A stretch of 64,000 nucleotides of DNA, from NCBI GenBank assembly GCA_025758065.1, contig CP107199.1, positions 496,001-560,000 of the forward strand. The letters run 5' to 3'. Below the pieces are notes generated by a model. The model was not told the origin of the DNA. It made no database searches and saw only the letters and a program-made list of their open reading frames with translations. Below are positions 34,826-43,106 of this stretch, piece by piece; position 1 is the first letter of the stretch, and each line of letters begins with the position of its first letter. The position numbers were made by a program, and so were the translations under genes. The DNA comes from Lachnospiraceae bacterium. GTDB taxonomy: Bacteria > Bacillota > Clostridia > Lachnospirales > Lachnospiraceae.

Positions 34826-35733
34826 TCGTCATATACCTGTATCTGTAAGCTGGAATGAGTCGGGATCCGCTGTTCTTCTGGTGGAAGCTGCATATAATTG
34901 CCATATATTTCTTTCAGGACCGGATCCCAGCCTTTGGGGATCATAAGGGTGGTGTCTTCAAATGGGGCATCTATTACTTCTTCACACCAGTCTTTGTGAA
35001 GTGTAACGTAAAGGTAATCTGGCTGGTAGTTACTGTAATAGCGTAAGTCGCCTTTACTGTGTCTGTCTTTAAGGGCAATTGCTTTCTGCATCGCAAATAT
35101 TGCTTTCAGAGGGATCAGTTTTCCTGCTGTTGCAAGACCGCCTACAAAGATTTTATGCATCAGGCTGTATTTACTATAGTCTAAATCGTGGCGGTGGCCC
35201 ATTGCAAGGCCGTAAATGGCTTTATGAAGGAAACGGGTGATTTCTGCTGCTGCTTTTCCTTTTGGAAGCTTATCCAGAATGAACAGGTCTACCCACAGGT
35301 GGTTTAGTTTTCCATCATAGTAGTCCATTTTATCACTGTCTGGGTGCATACGGCTTTTTTTATAGATAATACGGGGAGTAAAGTCGTAAAATGCCTTTCC
35401 TCCATGGAAGCTGTCTGGTTCTACCAGTTCCATTGTATCTGGGAGTTCTCTTTTTACTACTTTTTTAAATGCTTCAAACTGATTTCTCGTAAAGACAATA
35501 TCTGCATCATCATCCCATGGAATAAACCCCTTATGACGCACTGCCCCAATAAGAGTCCCTGCATCTAAGGCATACTGTATTTTATATTTACGGCAAATAC
35601 GGTCAATTTCTTTAAGGATAGTCAGATTGGCCCTGTGAACACGACTCATGTCATATCCAGCATTATCTTTAATGTCAATACCACTGATTTTATTGACACT
35701 AACAGTATTTGTGTTTTCCATATTTTCTGCCAT
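34822..35733 (-). CDS. LicD-family phosphotransferase
   Basis: 303 residues. The hallmark is YALDAGTLIGAVRHKGFIPW DDDADIVF around residues 50-80, giving the nucleotidyltransferase-fold metal-binding Asp residues. LicD-type enzymes transfer phosphocholine, phosphoethanolamine or sugar phosphates onto surface glycans. The ATG at 35733 has AAAGGAGGGG upstream; an open frame back to 35823 is only P163 sequence. A truncated P163 copy lies 27 bp upstream. Confidence 0.86.
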   Translation of the reverse strand: MAENMENTNTVSVNKISGIDIKDNAGYDMSRVHRANLTILKEIDRICRKYKIQYALDAGTLIGAVRHKGFIPWDDDADIVFTRNQFEAFKKVVKRELPDTMELVEPDSFHGGKAFYDFTPRIIYKKSRMHPDSDKMDYYDGKLNHLWVDLFILDKLPKGKAAAEITRFLHKAIYGLAMGHRHDLDYSKYSLMHKIFVGGLATAGKLIPLKAIFAMQKAIALKDRHSKGDLRYYSNYQPDYLYVTLHKDWCEEVIDAPFEDTTLMIPKGWDPVLKEIYGNYMQLPPEEQRIPTHSSLQIQVYDE

Positions 35734-35760
35734 ATAATCTTTCCCCTCCTTTACCAAATG

Positions 35761-35829
35761 ATGTTCTCTCAGAATCTTTCTGTGCCTGATTTTGTGAGAA
35801 GATTTTTTGTCAGTTGTGCCCAAATTTCA
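35761..35829 (-). repeat. P163 element, left-half copy
   Basis: 69 bp from ATGTTCTCTCAGAATCTTTC to TTGTGCCCAAATTTC, then lost. It lies 27 bp upstream of licD in the usual orientation. Confidence 0.75.
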
Positions 35830-35866
35830 TCACAATGTTCTCTTTCCTCACTCATGCTTATTTGTA

Positions 35867-36023
35867 GAACTGGGAAAAGGGGGCGTTTTCAGTTTATCGA
35901 TTGTCCACATCTTGAGCGCGGATGTCCGAATGCAACGGACGCAGTCCGATGCAGGCGAACAGACGCATGCGAAAGCCAGTGGACAATGATACACTGAAAA
36001 ACCAAGCCCCCATTTCACAGTTC
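35867..36023. repeat. giant imperfect hairpin H4 (157 bp)
   Basis: Arms GAACTGGGAAAAGGGGGC and GCCCCCATTTCACAGTTC continue as TTTTCAGTTTATCGATTG against CAATGATACACTGAAAA, then TCCAC/GTGGA. The apex differs from H1-H3: it repeats CGGAC and GCATGCG-like units. It lies between rfbH and licD and could act as a terminator or processing site. Confidence 0.68.
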
Positions 36024-36036
36024 GGACCTTCTGGAA

Positions 36037-37386
36037 TTACTTTCCAATAGCCTCCCGAATCGTCTTCGCCATAAAATCGATCATCTCATCATTCATTCCC
36101 GGATAAACTCCAACCCAGAAAGTATCTCTTAAGATCCTCTCTGTATTTTCCAAGTTTCCTACTACGCGATATCCTTTACCTGATGCTCTCATTTCATCAA
36201 AGCATGGATGCTTGATCAGGTTACCGGCAAACAGCATACGTGTCTGTACGCCTTTACTTTCAATGTACTGGACAACTGCGTTTCTGTCTGTACCTTCTTT
36301 GCATGTGATCAAAAATCCAAACCAGCTTGGATTGGAATGTGGTGCTGCTTCTGGAAGGATGAGTTTATCGGTGCAGTCTGCCAATGCCGCTTTTAATCTT
36401 GCAAAATTGTGGCGGCGGCGTTCTACGAAGGACGGGAACTTGTCTAACTGGGCACATCCAATAGCTGCCTGCATGTCGGTTGCTTTTAAATTATATCCAA
36501 GATGGGAATATACGTATTTGTGGTCATACCCCAGTGGAAGCTCCCCATACTGACGGTCAAAACGGTGTCCGCACAGGTTATCATGTCCGGATGGACAGAT
36601 ACAATCTCTTCCCCAGTCACGGAAGGATCGGATGATCTTATTTAAAAGCGGACTGTTGGTGTAAACAGCGCCCCCTTCTCCCATGGTCATATGATGGGGC
36701 GGATAAAAACTGGAGGTTCCGATATCACCTACTGTGCCGCTGAAATGTACTGTTTCTTTTCCGTCTTCTTCCATTGTATACTGTGTTCCTAAAGCATCAC
36801 AGTTATCTTCTACCAGCCACAGTTTATATTTATCACAGAATGCTTTTACAGCCCGAAGGTCAAAGGGATTGCCTAAGGTATGGGCGATCATAACTGCTTT
36901 TGTCTTTTCAGATCTTGCAGCCTCTAACATGGTCACATCTATGTTGTACTGTGGGATGGTCACGTCTACGAATACCGGCACTGCACCGTACTGGATCATT
37001 GGCGCTACTGTAGTTGGGAAGCCGCAGGCAACGGTGATCACCTCGTCACCGCGGTTTACACGGCGGTCTCCCAGTAATGGGGAAGTCAGTGCCATAAATG
37101 CGATCAGGTTTGCGGAGGAACCGGAATTGACCAGGGAACAGTAACGCACACCCAGGTATTCTGCCAGTTTCTTCTCAAATTCATCTGTATAACGGCCGGA
37201 AGTCAGCCAGAATTCCAGAGAGCTGTCTACCAGATTGACCATTTCACTATGGTCATAAACTCTGGAAGCATATGGGATGCGGTCTCCTTCTTTGTATTCT
37301 TTTTTCTTATGGAATGTGTCGCAGTAATCAGCTACCAGATCTAAGATCTGCTTTCTTGCCTCTGCTTCAGTTGTATGTTCAAACAT
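36037..37386 (-). CDS. rfbH: CDP-4-keto-6-deoxy-D-glucose 3-dehydrase (E1)
   Basis: 449 residues of the DegT/AspC aminotransferase fold, modified as in RfbH/DdhC. The PLP-lysine is replaced by His in SSFYPPHHMTMGEGGAVY, the mark of this PMP-dependent dehydrase. Cys residues for the [2Fe-2S] cluster are seen in RDCICPSGHDNLCG (C-x-C-x7-C), with another in VEDNCDALGT about 65 residues earlier. It makes CDP-4-keto-3,6-dideoxyglucose together with an E3 reductase, which is absent here. GTAGGAGATAAAA precedes the ATG at 37386. Third gene of rfbF-rfbG-rfbH. Confidence 0.93.
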   Translation of the reverse strand: MFEHTTEAEARKQILDLVADYCDTFHKKKEYKEGDRIPYASRVYDHSEMVNLVDSSLEFWLTSGRYTDEFEKKLAEYLGVRYCSLVNSGSSANLIAFMALTSPLLGDRRVNRGDEVITVACGFPTTVAPMIQYGAVPVFVDVTIPQYNIDVTMLEAARSEKTKAVMIAHTLGNPFDLRAVKAFCDKYKLWLVEDNCDALGTQYTMEEDGKETVHFSGTVGDIGTSSFYPPHHMTMGEGGAVYTNSPLLNKIIRSFRDWGRDCICPSGHDNLCGHRFDRQYGELPLGYDHKYVYSHLGYNLKATDMQAAIGCAQLDKFPSFVERRRHNFARLKAALADCTDKLILPEAAPHSNPSWFGFLITCKEGTDRNAVVQYIESKGVQTRMLFAGNLIKHPCFDEMRASGKGYRVVGNLENTERILRDTFWVGVYPGMNDEMIDFMAKTIREAIGK

Positions 37387-37434
37387 TTTTTTATCTCCTA
37401 CTAGCAATTTTATAATTGGACTGCCGGGACGGTC

Positions 37435-38493
37435 TTATGAAAAGAATTCCCGGATCTGGCGGTCTGTTACTTCTAACATATCTGCCCCGTTTAAATATTC
37501 TTTTGACCACTCTACTGTTTTTTCAATGGCTGTTTTTACTGTATATCTTGGTGTCCAGCCAAATACAGTTTTGATTTTGGAACAGTCTAATTTCAGGAAA
37601 TTTGCCTCATGAGGGCCGCCGGCCCAATGGTTTTCCCAGGTCATTTTCTCTCCCCAGGCATTGCAGAACAGGTCTGTTAAGGTTCCTGTTGTTATACAGT
37701 CCCTGTCATCCGGGCCTACATTGTAGTAACCCTGGTATTTGTTGTCTTTGTACTGTTCCATGGCAATGGTAAGATATACTGCCAATGGCTCCAGCACATG
37801 CTGGTATGGTCTTGTGGAATGTGGATTTCTTACCTGGATGGGCTTTCCGGCTGCTGCTGCGCGGATGCAGTCCGGGATAATGCGGTCACTTGCAAAATCA
37901 CCGCCGCCAATGACATTTCCGGCACGGGACGTGGAAATGGCACACCGTCCGTCCCCGAAGAAGGATTTTTTGTAGCTGTGTGTTACCAGTTCGGAACATG
38001 ATTTACTGTTGGAATATGGATCATAACCATCTAATGGGTCACATTCACGGTATCCGTATTCCCATTCTTTGTTTTCATATACTTTATCAGTTGTTACATT
38101 TAAGAAGGATCTTACACTGTCAGTAAGACGGACACATTCTAAAATGTTTACTGTCCCCATTACGTTGGTCTCATATGTGTAAACAGGTTCTTTGTAGGAT
38201 TCACGGACGATAGGCTGTGCTGCCAGATGAAATACGATCTCCGGCTTTACTTCATCGAAAACGCGGCGCAGATGTGACAGATCCCGTATGTCTCCGGTGA
38301 TGCTTTTGATGGTATCTTCCAGCCCTGCTATTTCAAAAAGAGCTGGTTCTGTAGGCGGATTTAAGGCATAGCCAGTTACCTGGGCGCCTGCCAGTGTAAG
38401 GATACGCACCAGCCATGAGCCTTTGAATCCTGTATGGCCTGTGACCAGTACCCTTTTTCCATTATAAAATGATTTCAGTTCTTTTAATGTCAT
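37435..38493 (-). CDS. rfbG: CDP-glucose 4,6-dehydratase
   Basis: 352 residues of the extended SDR family. NAD-binding motif RVLVTGHTGFKGSW (15-28), VFHLAAQPIVRESYKEPVYT and the catalytic region ECDPLDGYDPYSNSKSCSEL with the YxxxK variant. It converts CDP-D-glucose to CDP-4-keto-6-deoxy-D-glucose. AAGGAGTTGTT precedes the ATG at 38493, 9 bp after the rfbF stop, so the genes are coupled. Confidence 0.94.
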   Translation of the reverse strand: MTLKELKSFYNGKRVLVTGHTGFKGSWLVRILTLAGAQVTGYALNPPTEPALFEIAGLEDTIKSITGDIRDLSHLRRVFDEVKPEIVFHLAAQPIVRESYKEPVYTYETNVMGTVNILECVRLTDSVRSFLNVTTDKVYENKEWEYGYRECDPLDGYDPYSNSKSCSELVTHSYKKSFFGDGRCAISTSRAGNVIGGGDFASDRIIPDCIRAAAAGKPIQVRNPHSTRPYQHVLEPLAVYLTIAMEQYKDNKYQGYYNVGPDDRDCITTGTLTDLFCNAWGEKMTWENHWAGGPHEANFLKLDCSKIKTVFGWTPRYTVKTAIEKTVEWSKEYLNGADMLEVTDRQIREFFS

Positions 38494-38502
38494 AACAACT
38501 CC

Positions 38503-39279
38503 TTAATCTTTCCAGATCTTCCACGGTGCTTTTCCTGACTGCCACAGTTCTTCTAATTTTTTCATCTCTCTCTGGGTATCCATGCACTGCCAGAAGCCAC
38601 CGTGATAGAAGGACTTCATCTGGCCTTCTGCTGCCAGCTTCTGCATTGGTCCCTGCTCAAAAACGGTGGAATCACCTTCCAGATAATCAAAGATCTCCGG
38701 ATTCATTACCATAAAACCGCCGTTGATAAGAGCGCCGTCATTATCATCTTTTTCACGGAAGGAAAGAACAGTATTGTCATCTGCAATGTTTAACACGCCT
38801 TTGGACTGTCCCAGATTCACAGTCGTGATCGTTGCGATCTTACCGTGGGATCTGTGGAACGCTATCAGTTCATTTAAGTCTACATTGGAAACGCCATCAC
38901 CATAGGTAAGCATAAATGGCTCGTTTCCAATATACTGCTGGATACGTTTTACACGGCCGCCAGTCATGGTATTTAAACCGGTATCTACCAGTGTGACCTT
39001 CCATGGCTCAGAATAGTTGTTGTGTACTTCCATGCTGTTATTTGCCAGGTCAAAGGTAACGTCGGATGTATGCAGGAAGTAATCTGCAAAAAATTCTTTT
39101 ACAACGTACTGCTTATATCCGAGACAGATCACAAAATCGTGGTATCCAAATTCGGAATAATATTTCATAATATGCCACAGGATCGGCTTTTCACCGATCT
39201 CGATCATTGGCTTTGGTTTTAAATGGCTTTCTTCGCTGATCCTGGTGCCGAAGCCGCCTGCTAAGATAACTACTTTCAT
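38503..39279 (-). CDS. rfbF: glucose-1-phosphate cytidylyltransferase
   Basis: 258 residues, the usual RfbF length. MKVVILAGGFGTRISEESHL then KPKPMIEIGEKPILWHIM is the nucleotidyltransferase signature; YGDGVSNVDL and NGGFMVMNPEIF also fit. It forms CDP-glucose from CTP and glucose 1-phosphate. The ATG at 39279 has GAGGAAAGATTGAAA upstream. The frame is open back to 39444 through a P163 copy, but that extension is repeat-encoded and I exclude it. Confidence 0.94.
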   Translation of the reverse strand: MKVVILAGGFGTRISEESHLKPKPMIEIGEKPILWHIMKYYSEFGYHDFVICLGYKQYVVKEFFADYFLHTSDVTFDLANNSMEVHNNYSEPWKVTLVDTGLNTMTGGRVKRIQQYIGNEPFMLTYGDGVSNVDLNELIAFHRSHGKIATITTVNLGQSKGVLNIADDNTVLSFREKDDNDGALINGGFMVMNPEIFDYLEGDSTVFEQGPMQKLAAEGQMKSFYHGGFWQCMDTQREMKKLEELWQSGKAPWKIWKD

Positions 39280-39307
39280 TTTCAATCTTTCCTCCAAGAG
39301 TTCTTCT

Positions 39308-39470
39308 ATGTTCTCTCGGAATCTTCCTGTGCTTGATTTTGTGAGAAGATTTTTTGTCAGTTGTGTCCAAATTTCTGAGGCGTACGTGGGACGTACGTCG
39401 ATGAAATTCGGGTGCGACTGGCGGAAAATCGGCCACAAAAGCAAGTGCAGGAAAGACTCCGAAAGGACAT
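39308..39470 (-). repeat. P163 element, full copy 3
   Basis: 163 bp, termini ATGTTCTCTCGGAATCTTCC and, reverse-complemented, ATGTCCTTTCGGAGTCTTTC. Central hairpin around CGTACGTGGGACGTACG. It lies 28 bp upstream of rfbF. Confidence 0.87.
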
Positions 39471-39495
39471 CTTCTGTTTTTAAACATCATTATCA

Positions 39496-40941
39496 CTATT
39501 TATCCCTGAAGATATTCAGGTGGTTTTCTTCCAGGATACGGAATGCTTCCTGGATCTTGCCTGTACCTTTCCGATATTCGTAAAGGCTGTTTATTTCTTT
39601 GGAATGTTCTTTTAGTTCTTCTTCTGTCATGGCTGGAATAGCTGGTGCCATTTCTGCCATTTTTTCAAAGTTTTCTTCTCTGTAAGGTGCCTTTTGTATC
39701 TCACGATAAGTAGTATAACCATTTCCAAGAAGGATTGCAATACAGAAGGCCATTTCAAGAACAGGCACTGCCCTTTTTAACGTTCTGCCACCGGTATGCT
39801 GTCTGCGTATTTTTGATGCAAGGGCAAATGTAAGAAGGATCCCCAGCACACCTGCCTGAAACTGCAGGGCATAGCGGGAGCTTAAGGCATAGTCCTCTTT
39901 CTCAAAAATGTAACGTGAAAGGAAAATAAGAAGATGATTTGCCCCGCCAGATACAAGGAGCATCAATGGAAAGAGCGTTTTTTTGTAAATGCCAAGGCTT
40001 ATGTTTAACCACAGGGACCACAGATAGCCGGACATAAGGATAACTCCCAACAGATATATGATTTTGTTGGAAATACAACCATTTTGCATCCACTGCTGTA
40101 ATTCTTCCCCTCCAATAAACATTCCTGCAAGGGATTTAAGGATAAAGCGGACGGGAAATGCAGGATGATCGGCTAATATCTGTCCCAGTGACCTGCCGGT
40201 AGCTCCTGCATGTTCTTCTACTGCAAAGGAATTGCTGAGTATATAAAGGAGCAGGGGCATAAGAGTACAGAAAAGAAATGTAATATATTCTTTTCGCCTG
40301 GAATCATCAGCCAGCAGTGCTGCCACACCGGATGCCAGTATCATAACAGCGGCATAGACTGCACAGTAAGGACCGGCTGTTCCCAGGATGATAAGCCAGG
40401 GAAGAAGCATAAGTCTGGTCTTGTCCCACTTTTTTTCCTGTCCTCTGTAATAGCGGTCAAAAAGAATCTGGTGATAGAAAAAGCAGGCAAATGCAAAGAA
40501 ATGGGACCAGCCGCTTCCATTTGTCAGCATTTCCCATTTGTTCAGGCTGAACATGACCACCATAAGGGCTATAAACCATGTTATCTGAACCTTTAACTGA
40601 CGGGAATAGGCAGAAAAGCACCAGGCTGCAAGACCTACGCTTACAGCCCCCAGTACCCGGTCAAAGGTGATGGAAAAGCCAAAAAGCTTTACATTTATAA
40701 TACGGGCCAGATAGTTAATAGGGATACGGGTCAGCACATCTGCCACAAAGAATTTCTTTGGATCACATACATCTGGCAGATAACTGTTTACCAGACGGAT
40801 ATAATCGGAATAGACCACATCACAGGTCGCATTTTTGATATACCACAGAAGAAATGCAATGCCCAAAAGTGGTATTAACCAAAGATGGGCTTCTTTAACA
40901 GCATTGCTCCTGTTTTGCTCCCTGTTACCGGGAATTTTCAT
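39496..40941 (-). CDS. multispanning membrane protein of the glycan cluster
   Basis: About 481 residues with roughly 11 membrane spans and a soluble C-terminal tail. After the first span comes NATCDVVYSDYIRLVNSYLP, which has an acidic first extracytoplasmic loop as in GT-C glycosyltransferases. I do not recognise a specific family. AGGAGGATAAATAC precedes the ATG at 40941; an open frame back to 41028 is P163 sequence. Probably a polyprenyl-phosphate-sugar-dependent glycosyltransferase or a glycan-modifying protein (inference). Confidence 0.65.
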   Translation of the reverse strand: MKIPGNREQNRSNAVKEAHLWLIPLLGIAFLLWYIKNATCDVVYSDYIRLVNSYLPDVCDPKKFFVADVLTRIPINYLARIINVKLFGFSITFDRVLGAVSVGLAAWCFSAYSRQLKVQITWFIALMVVMFSLNKWEMLTNGSGWSHFFAFACFFYHQILFDRYYRGQEKKWDKTRLMLLPWLIILGTAGPYCAVYAAVMILASGVAALLADDSRRKEYITFLFCTLMPLLLYILSNSFAVEEHAGATGRSLGQILADHPAFPVRFILKSLAGMFIGGEELQQWMQNGCISNKIIYLLGVILMSGYLWSLWLNISLGIYKKTLFPLMLLVSGGANHLLIFLSRYIFEKEDYALSSRYALQFQAGVLGILLTFALASKIRRQHTGGRTLKRAVPVLEMAFCIAILLGNGYTTYREIQKAPYREENFEKMAEMAPAIPAMTEEELKEHSKEINSLYEYRKGTGKIQEAFRILEENHLNIFRDK

Positions 40942-40965
40942 GTATTTATCCTCCTGAACCATGTT

Positions 40966-41128
40966 ATGTACTCTCGGAATCTTTTTGTACTTGATTTTGC
41001 GAGAAGATTTTTTGTCAGTTGTGCCCAAATTTTTGAGGCGTACGCGGTGCGTACGTTGATAAAATTCGGGTGCGACTGGCGGAAAATCGGCCGCAAAGGC
41101 AAGTGCATGAAAGACTCCGAGAGTACAT
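40966..41128 (-). repeat. P163 element, full copy 4
   Basis: 163 bp, termini ATGTACTCTCGGAATCTTTT and, reverse-complemented, ATGTACTCTCGGAGTCTTTC. TTC changed to TAC at both ends, preserving the terminal stem. It lies 24 bp upstream of the 39496-40941 gene. Confidence 0.88.
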
Positions 41129-41132
41129 TTTT

Positions 41133-41188
41133 ATGTTCTCCCGGAATCTTTCTGTGCCTGATTTTGCGAAAAGACTCCGGAAGTACAT
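41133..41188 (-). repeat. P163 miniature (56 bp), copy 2
   Basis: ATGTTCTCCCGGAATCTTTC to AAAAGACTCCGGAAGTACAT. It has the same length and deletion junction as the miniature at 30833. It is in tandem with full copy 4 and ends 2 bp from the stop of the 41191-43053 gene. Confidence 0.78.
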
Positions 41189-41190
41189 TT

Positions 41191-43053
41191 TTACGGTGTT
41201 GTAATATGCACGATAGCGGCAAGACGGTCTTCGCCTCTCTGCTCTCTGGCATTCTGCATATAGAAATTATAGTCAAATCCCAGATGGACTAACTGCCACG
41301 GCTCTGCCTGAAGCGTGGTATTTACTACGCTGGAGTGAAGAGGCAGTGTACGGACCGGTTCTTTATCTTTTGTAATGTAAATGACTTCCCCGCCGCTCAT
41401 TACACCTGGATACATAAATTCCAGTTCTATTTCCCCGGTGGAACCTGCCATCACTGTAAGGGATGCATGTTCATCCATCCAGCCATCGGAATAATACCCG
41501 TAATCGATCTGCAGTTTCAGGCTGCGGACAAAATCCGTAATATCCTGGAATGCATTATGAGCCGGATCTTCTCTGAGTACCAGCATCTGGTCATCTACCT
41601 GTCCGATGTCCCGGATACTGTCTATGAACTCTACTTTTGTACCCTCTGCCTTCATTTTCGGATCAAACACCTTAAAGAAGGTACGGGCAGTAAAATCACT
41701 CATCTGATACGTATTGCCCATGATATAGATGGTTTTCCCAAATATGCTGTCCCCGTATTTTTCATAGGTCTGCTCTGCAAGGGAATTATAGCGCAGCTGG
41801 TCCGGCCACAGATACAGCTTTGGATAGCAGCTGCGGTAAAACAGTTCTGACGGAAGCATAAGCAGCACATACAACCCAAAAAGGATCCCCCATGGCCAGA
41901 GTCTCTTCAGATACAGTTCTTTTTTTACTCCTTCTGTCAGTTCCCCATAGATGTAAGAAAGGAAAAGTAATGCACCAGCTAAGGATACGTAGATCCAGCG
42001 CATTTCCACACGTATGGTAACGCTGGATGAGGCAATATTTAAAGCAATAAAGCCGATAAAGAGCATAGCATTGAACAGCATGGTAAACTTCCGCTCTTTC
42101 TGTTTTTCCACGATAAATTTTACCAGAAATGCCAGCACCATAATAAGGATCATCACATCTGCCATACCAGTCAGGCCTTTGACCCACATGGGACTTTCAC
42201 CCCATGGACAGCCATTTAAGTGTTCCGGGCCTGCGTTAATACCAAACACATATGCAGCCTGGCTAAAAGCAAATTTAATGGCCTGCTGGATATTTAATGT
42301 GTCTGCTACCTGTGTTCCTCCGGTTCCTGCCGGAAGGACAGAACCAATGGTAAAAGCCCTGATCAGCTGTACCATTCCAAAGGAAAGGACTGTACTGAAC
42401 CAGAGGGATATTTTTTTACATTTTTTAATGATAAGAGCCAGAATCAGCAATGGCAGCAGTGCCATGTAACGTTCATGTACAAAACATACTCCGAAATACA
42501 GCAGGCTGGCAAAATAAAAACAGTTCTCTCTGTTTTCTTCATTGATATAACGGTACAGGTTCCAGAGAATGGAAACAGCCATCCAAAGTGCCATCGTCTC
42601 CATCAGTCCTAAAACCTGTCCGATCTGGTAATATGCCATACGGCTGGCCAAGAACATGGCCCCTGTAAAAAAGCCGATCGCTTTCGCCCTGGACAACCGC
42701 CAGCCAATGGAATACAGGTACCAGGACAATGCTGCATTTAGCAATATGTTAATAGGTACAAAAAGGGCTACATGGTTTCTCACTACAGCCATTTCAAGCC
42801 AGGCTGCAAGGTAATATAAAAACCGGAAACGGGTACTTCCCATAGGAAAGACATATTCCACAAAGCTCTGCTCGCCATAACAGGACCAGAAATACAGATC
42901 ATCCATATAAAGACCCTTGATCTGTATCCCATGGTTCAACCACACAGCTAGTCCTAAGAGAAGTCCCATGAAGATCACATGATCCTTCCATTGATATTGT
43001 TTTTCCATTCTGGAAAATCCGATCCTGAATTTAATTCTTTCCCTGGTGTCCAA
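41191..43053 (-). CDS. GT-C-like membrane glycosyltransferase candidate
   Basis: 620 residues. The first span is followed by IQIKGLYMDDLYFWSCYGEQ, an acidic DD motif in the first external loop as in GT-C enzymes. About 11 spans follow, then a soluble domain of about 200 residues (460-620). The start is a TTG at 43053 with AAGGAGG 7 nt upstream. It lies in the glycan operon between two other large membrane proteins. Sugar and linkage are unknown. Confidence 0.65.
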   Translation of the reverse strand: MDTRERIKFRIGFSRMEKQYQWKDHVIFMGLLLGLAVWLNHGIQIKGLYMDDLYFWSCYGEQSFVEYVFPMGSTRFRFLYYLAAWLEMAVVRNHVALFVPINILLNAALSWYLYSIGWRLSRAKAIGFFTGAMFLASRMAYYQIGQVLGLMETMALWMAVSILWNLYRYINEENRENCFYFASLLYFGVCFVHERYMALLPLLILALIIKKCKKISLWFSTVLSFGMVQLIRAFTIGSVLPAGTGGTQVADTLNIQQAIKFAFSQAAYVFGINAGPEHLNGCPWGESPMWVKGLTGMADVMILIMVLAFLVKFIVEKQKERKFTMLFNAMLFIGFIALNIASSSVTIRVEMRWIYVSLAGALLFLSYIYGELTEGVKKELYLKRLWPWGILFGLYVLLMLPSELFYRSCYPKLYLWPDQLRYNSLAEQTYEKYGDSIFGKTIYIMGNTYQMSDFTARTFFKVFDPKMKAEGTKVEFIDSIRDIGQVDDQMLVLREDPAHNAFQDITDFVRSLKLQIDYGYYSDGWMDEHASLTVMAGSTGEIELEFMYPGVMSGGEVIYITKDKEPVRTLPLHSSVVNTTLQAEPWQLVHLGFDYNFYMQNAREQRGEDRLAAIVHITTP

Positions 43054-43106
43054 AATTCTGCCTCCTTAAATTGCAGTGAATCTTTCTGTTCCTGTTTACG
43101 CCTGGC

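Noticed and set aside
39280..39444. N-terminal extension of RfbF by 55 residues (frame open through the repeat)
   Set aside because: The extension is P163 sequence, and similar peptides appear in front of several unrelated genes. The ATG at 39279 has its own ribosome binding site and gives the family length.
34826..41028. Longer LicD and membrane-protein starts at 35823 and 41028
   Set aside because: Both begin inside P163 copies with the same MGTTDKKSS-like peptide. They are repeat-encoded artefacts; downstream ATGs have good ribosome binding sites.
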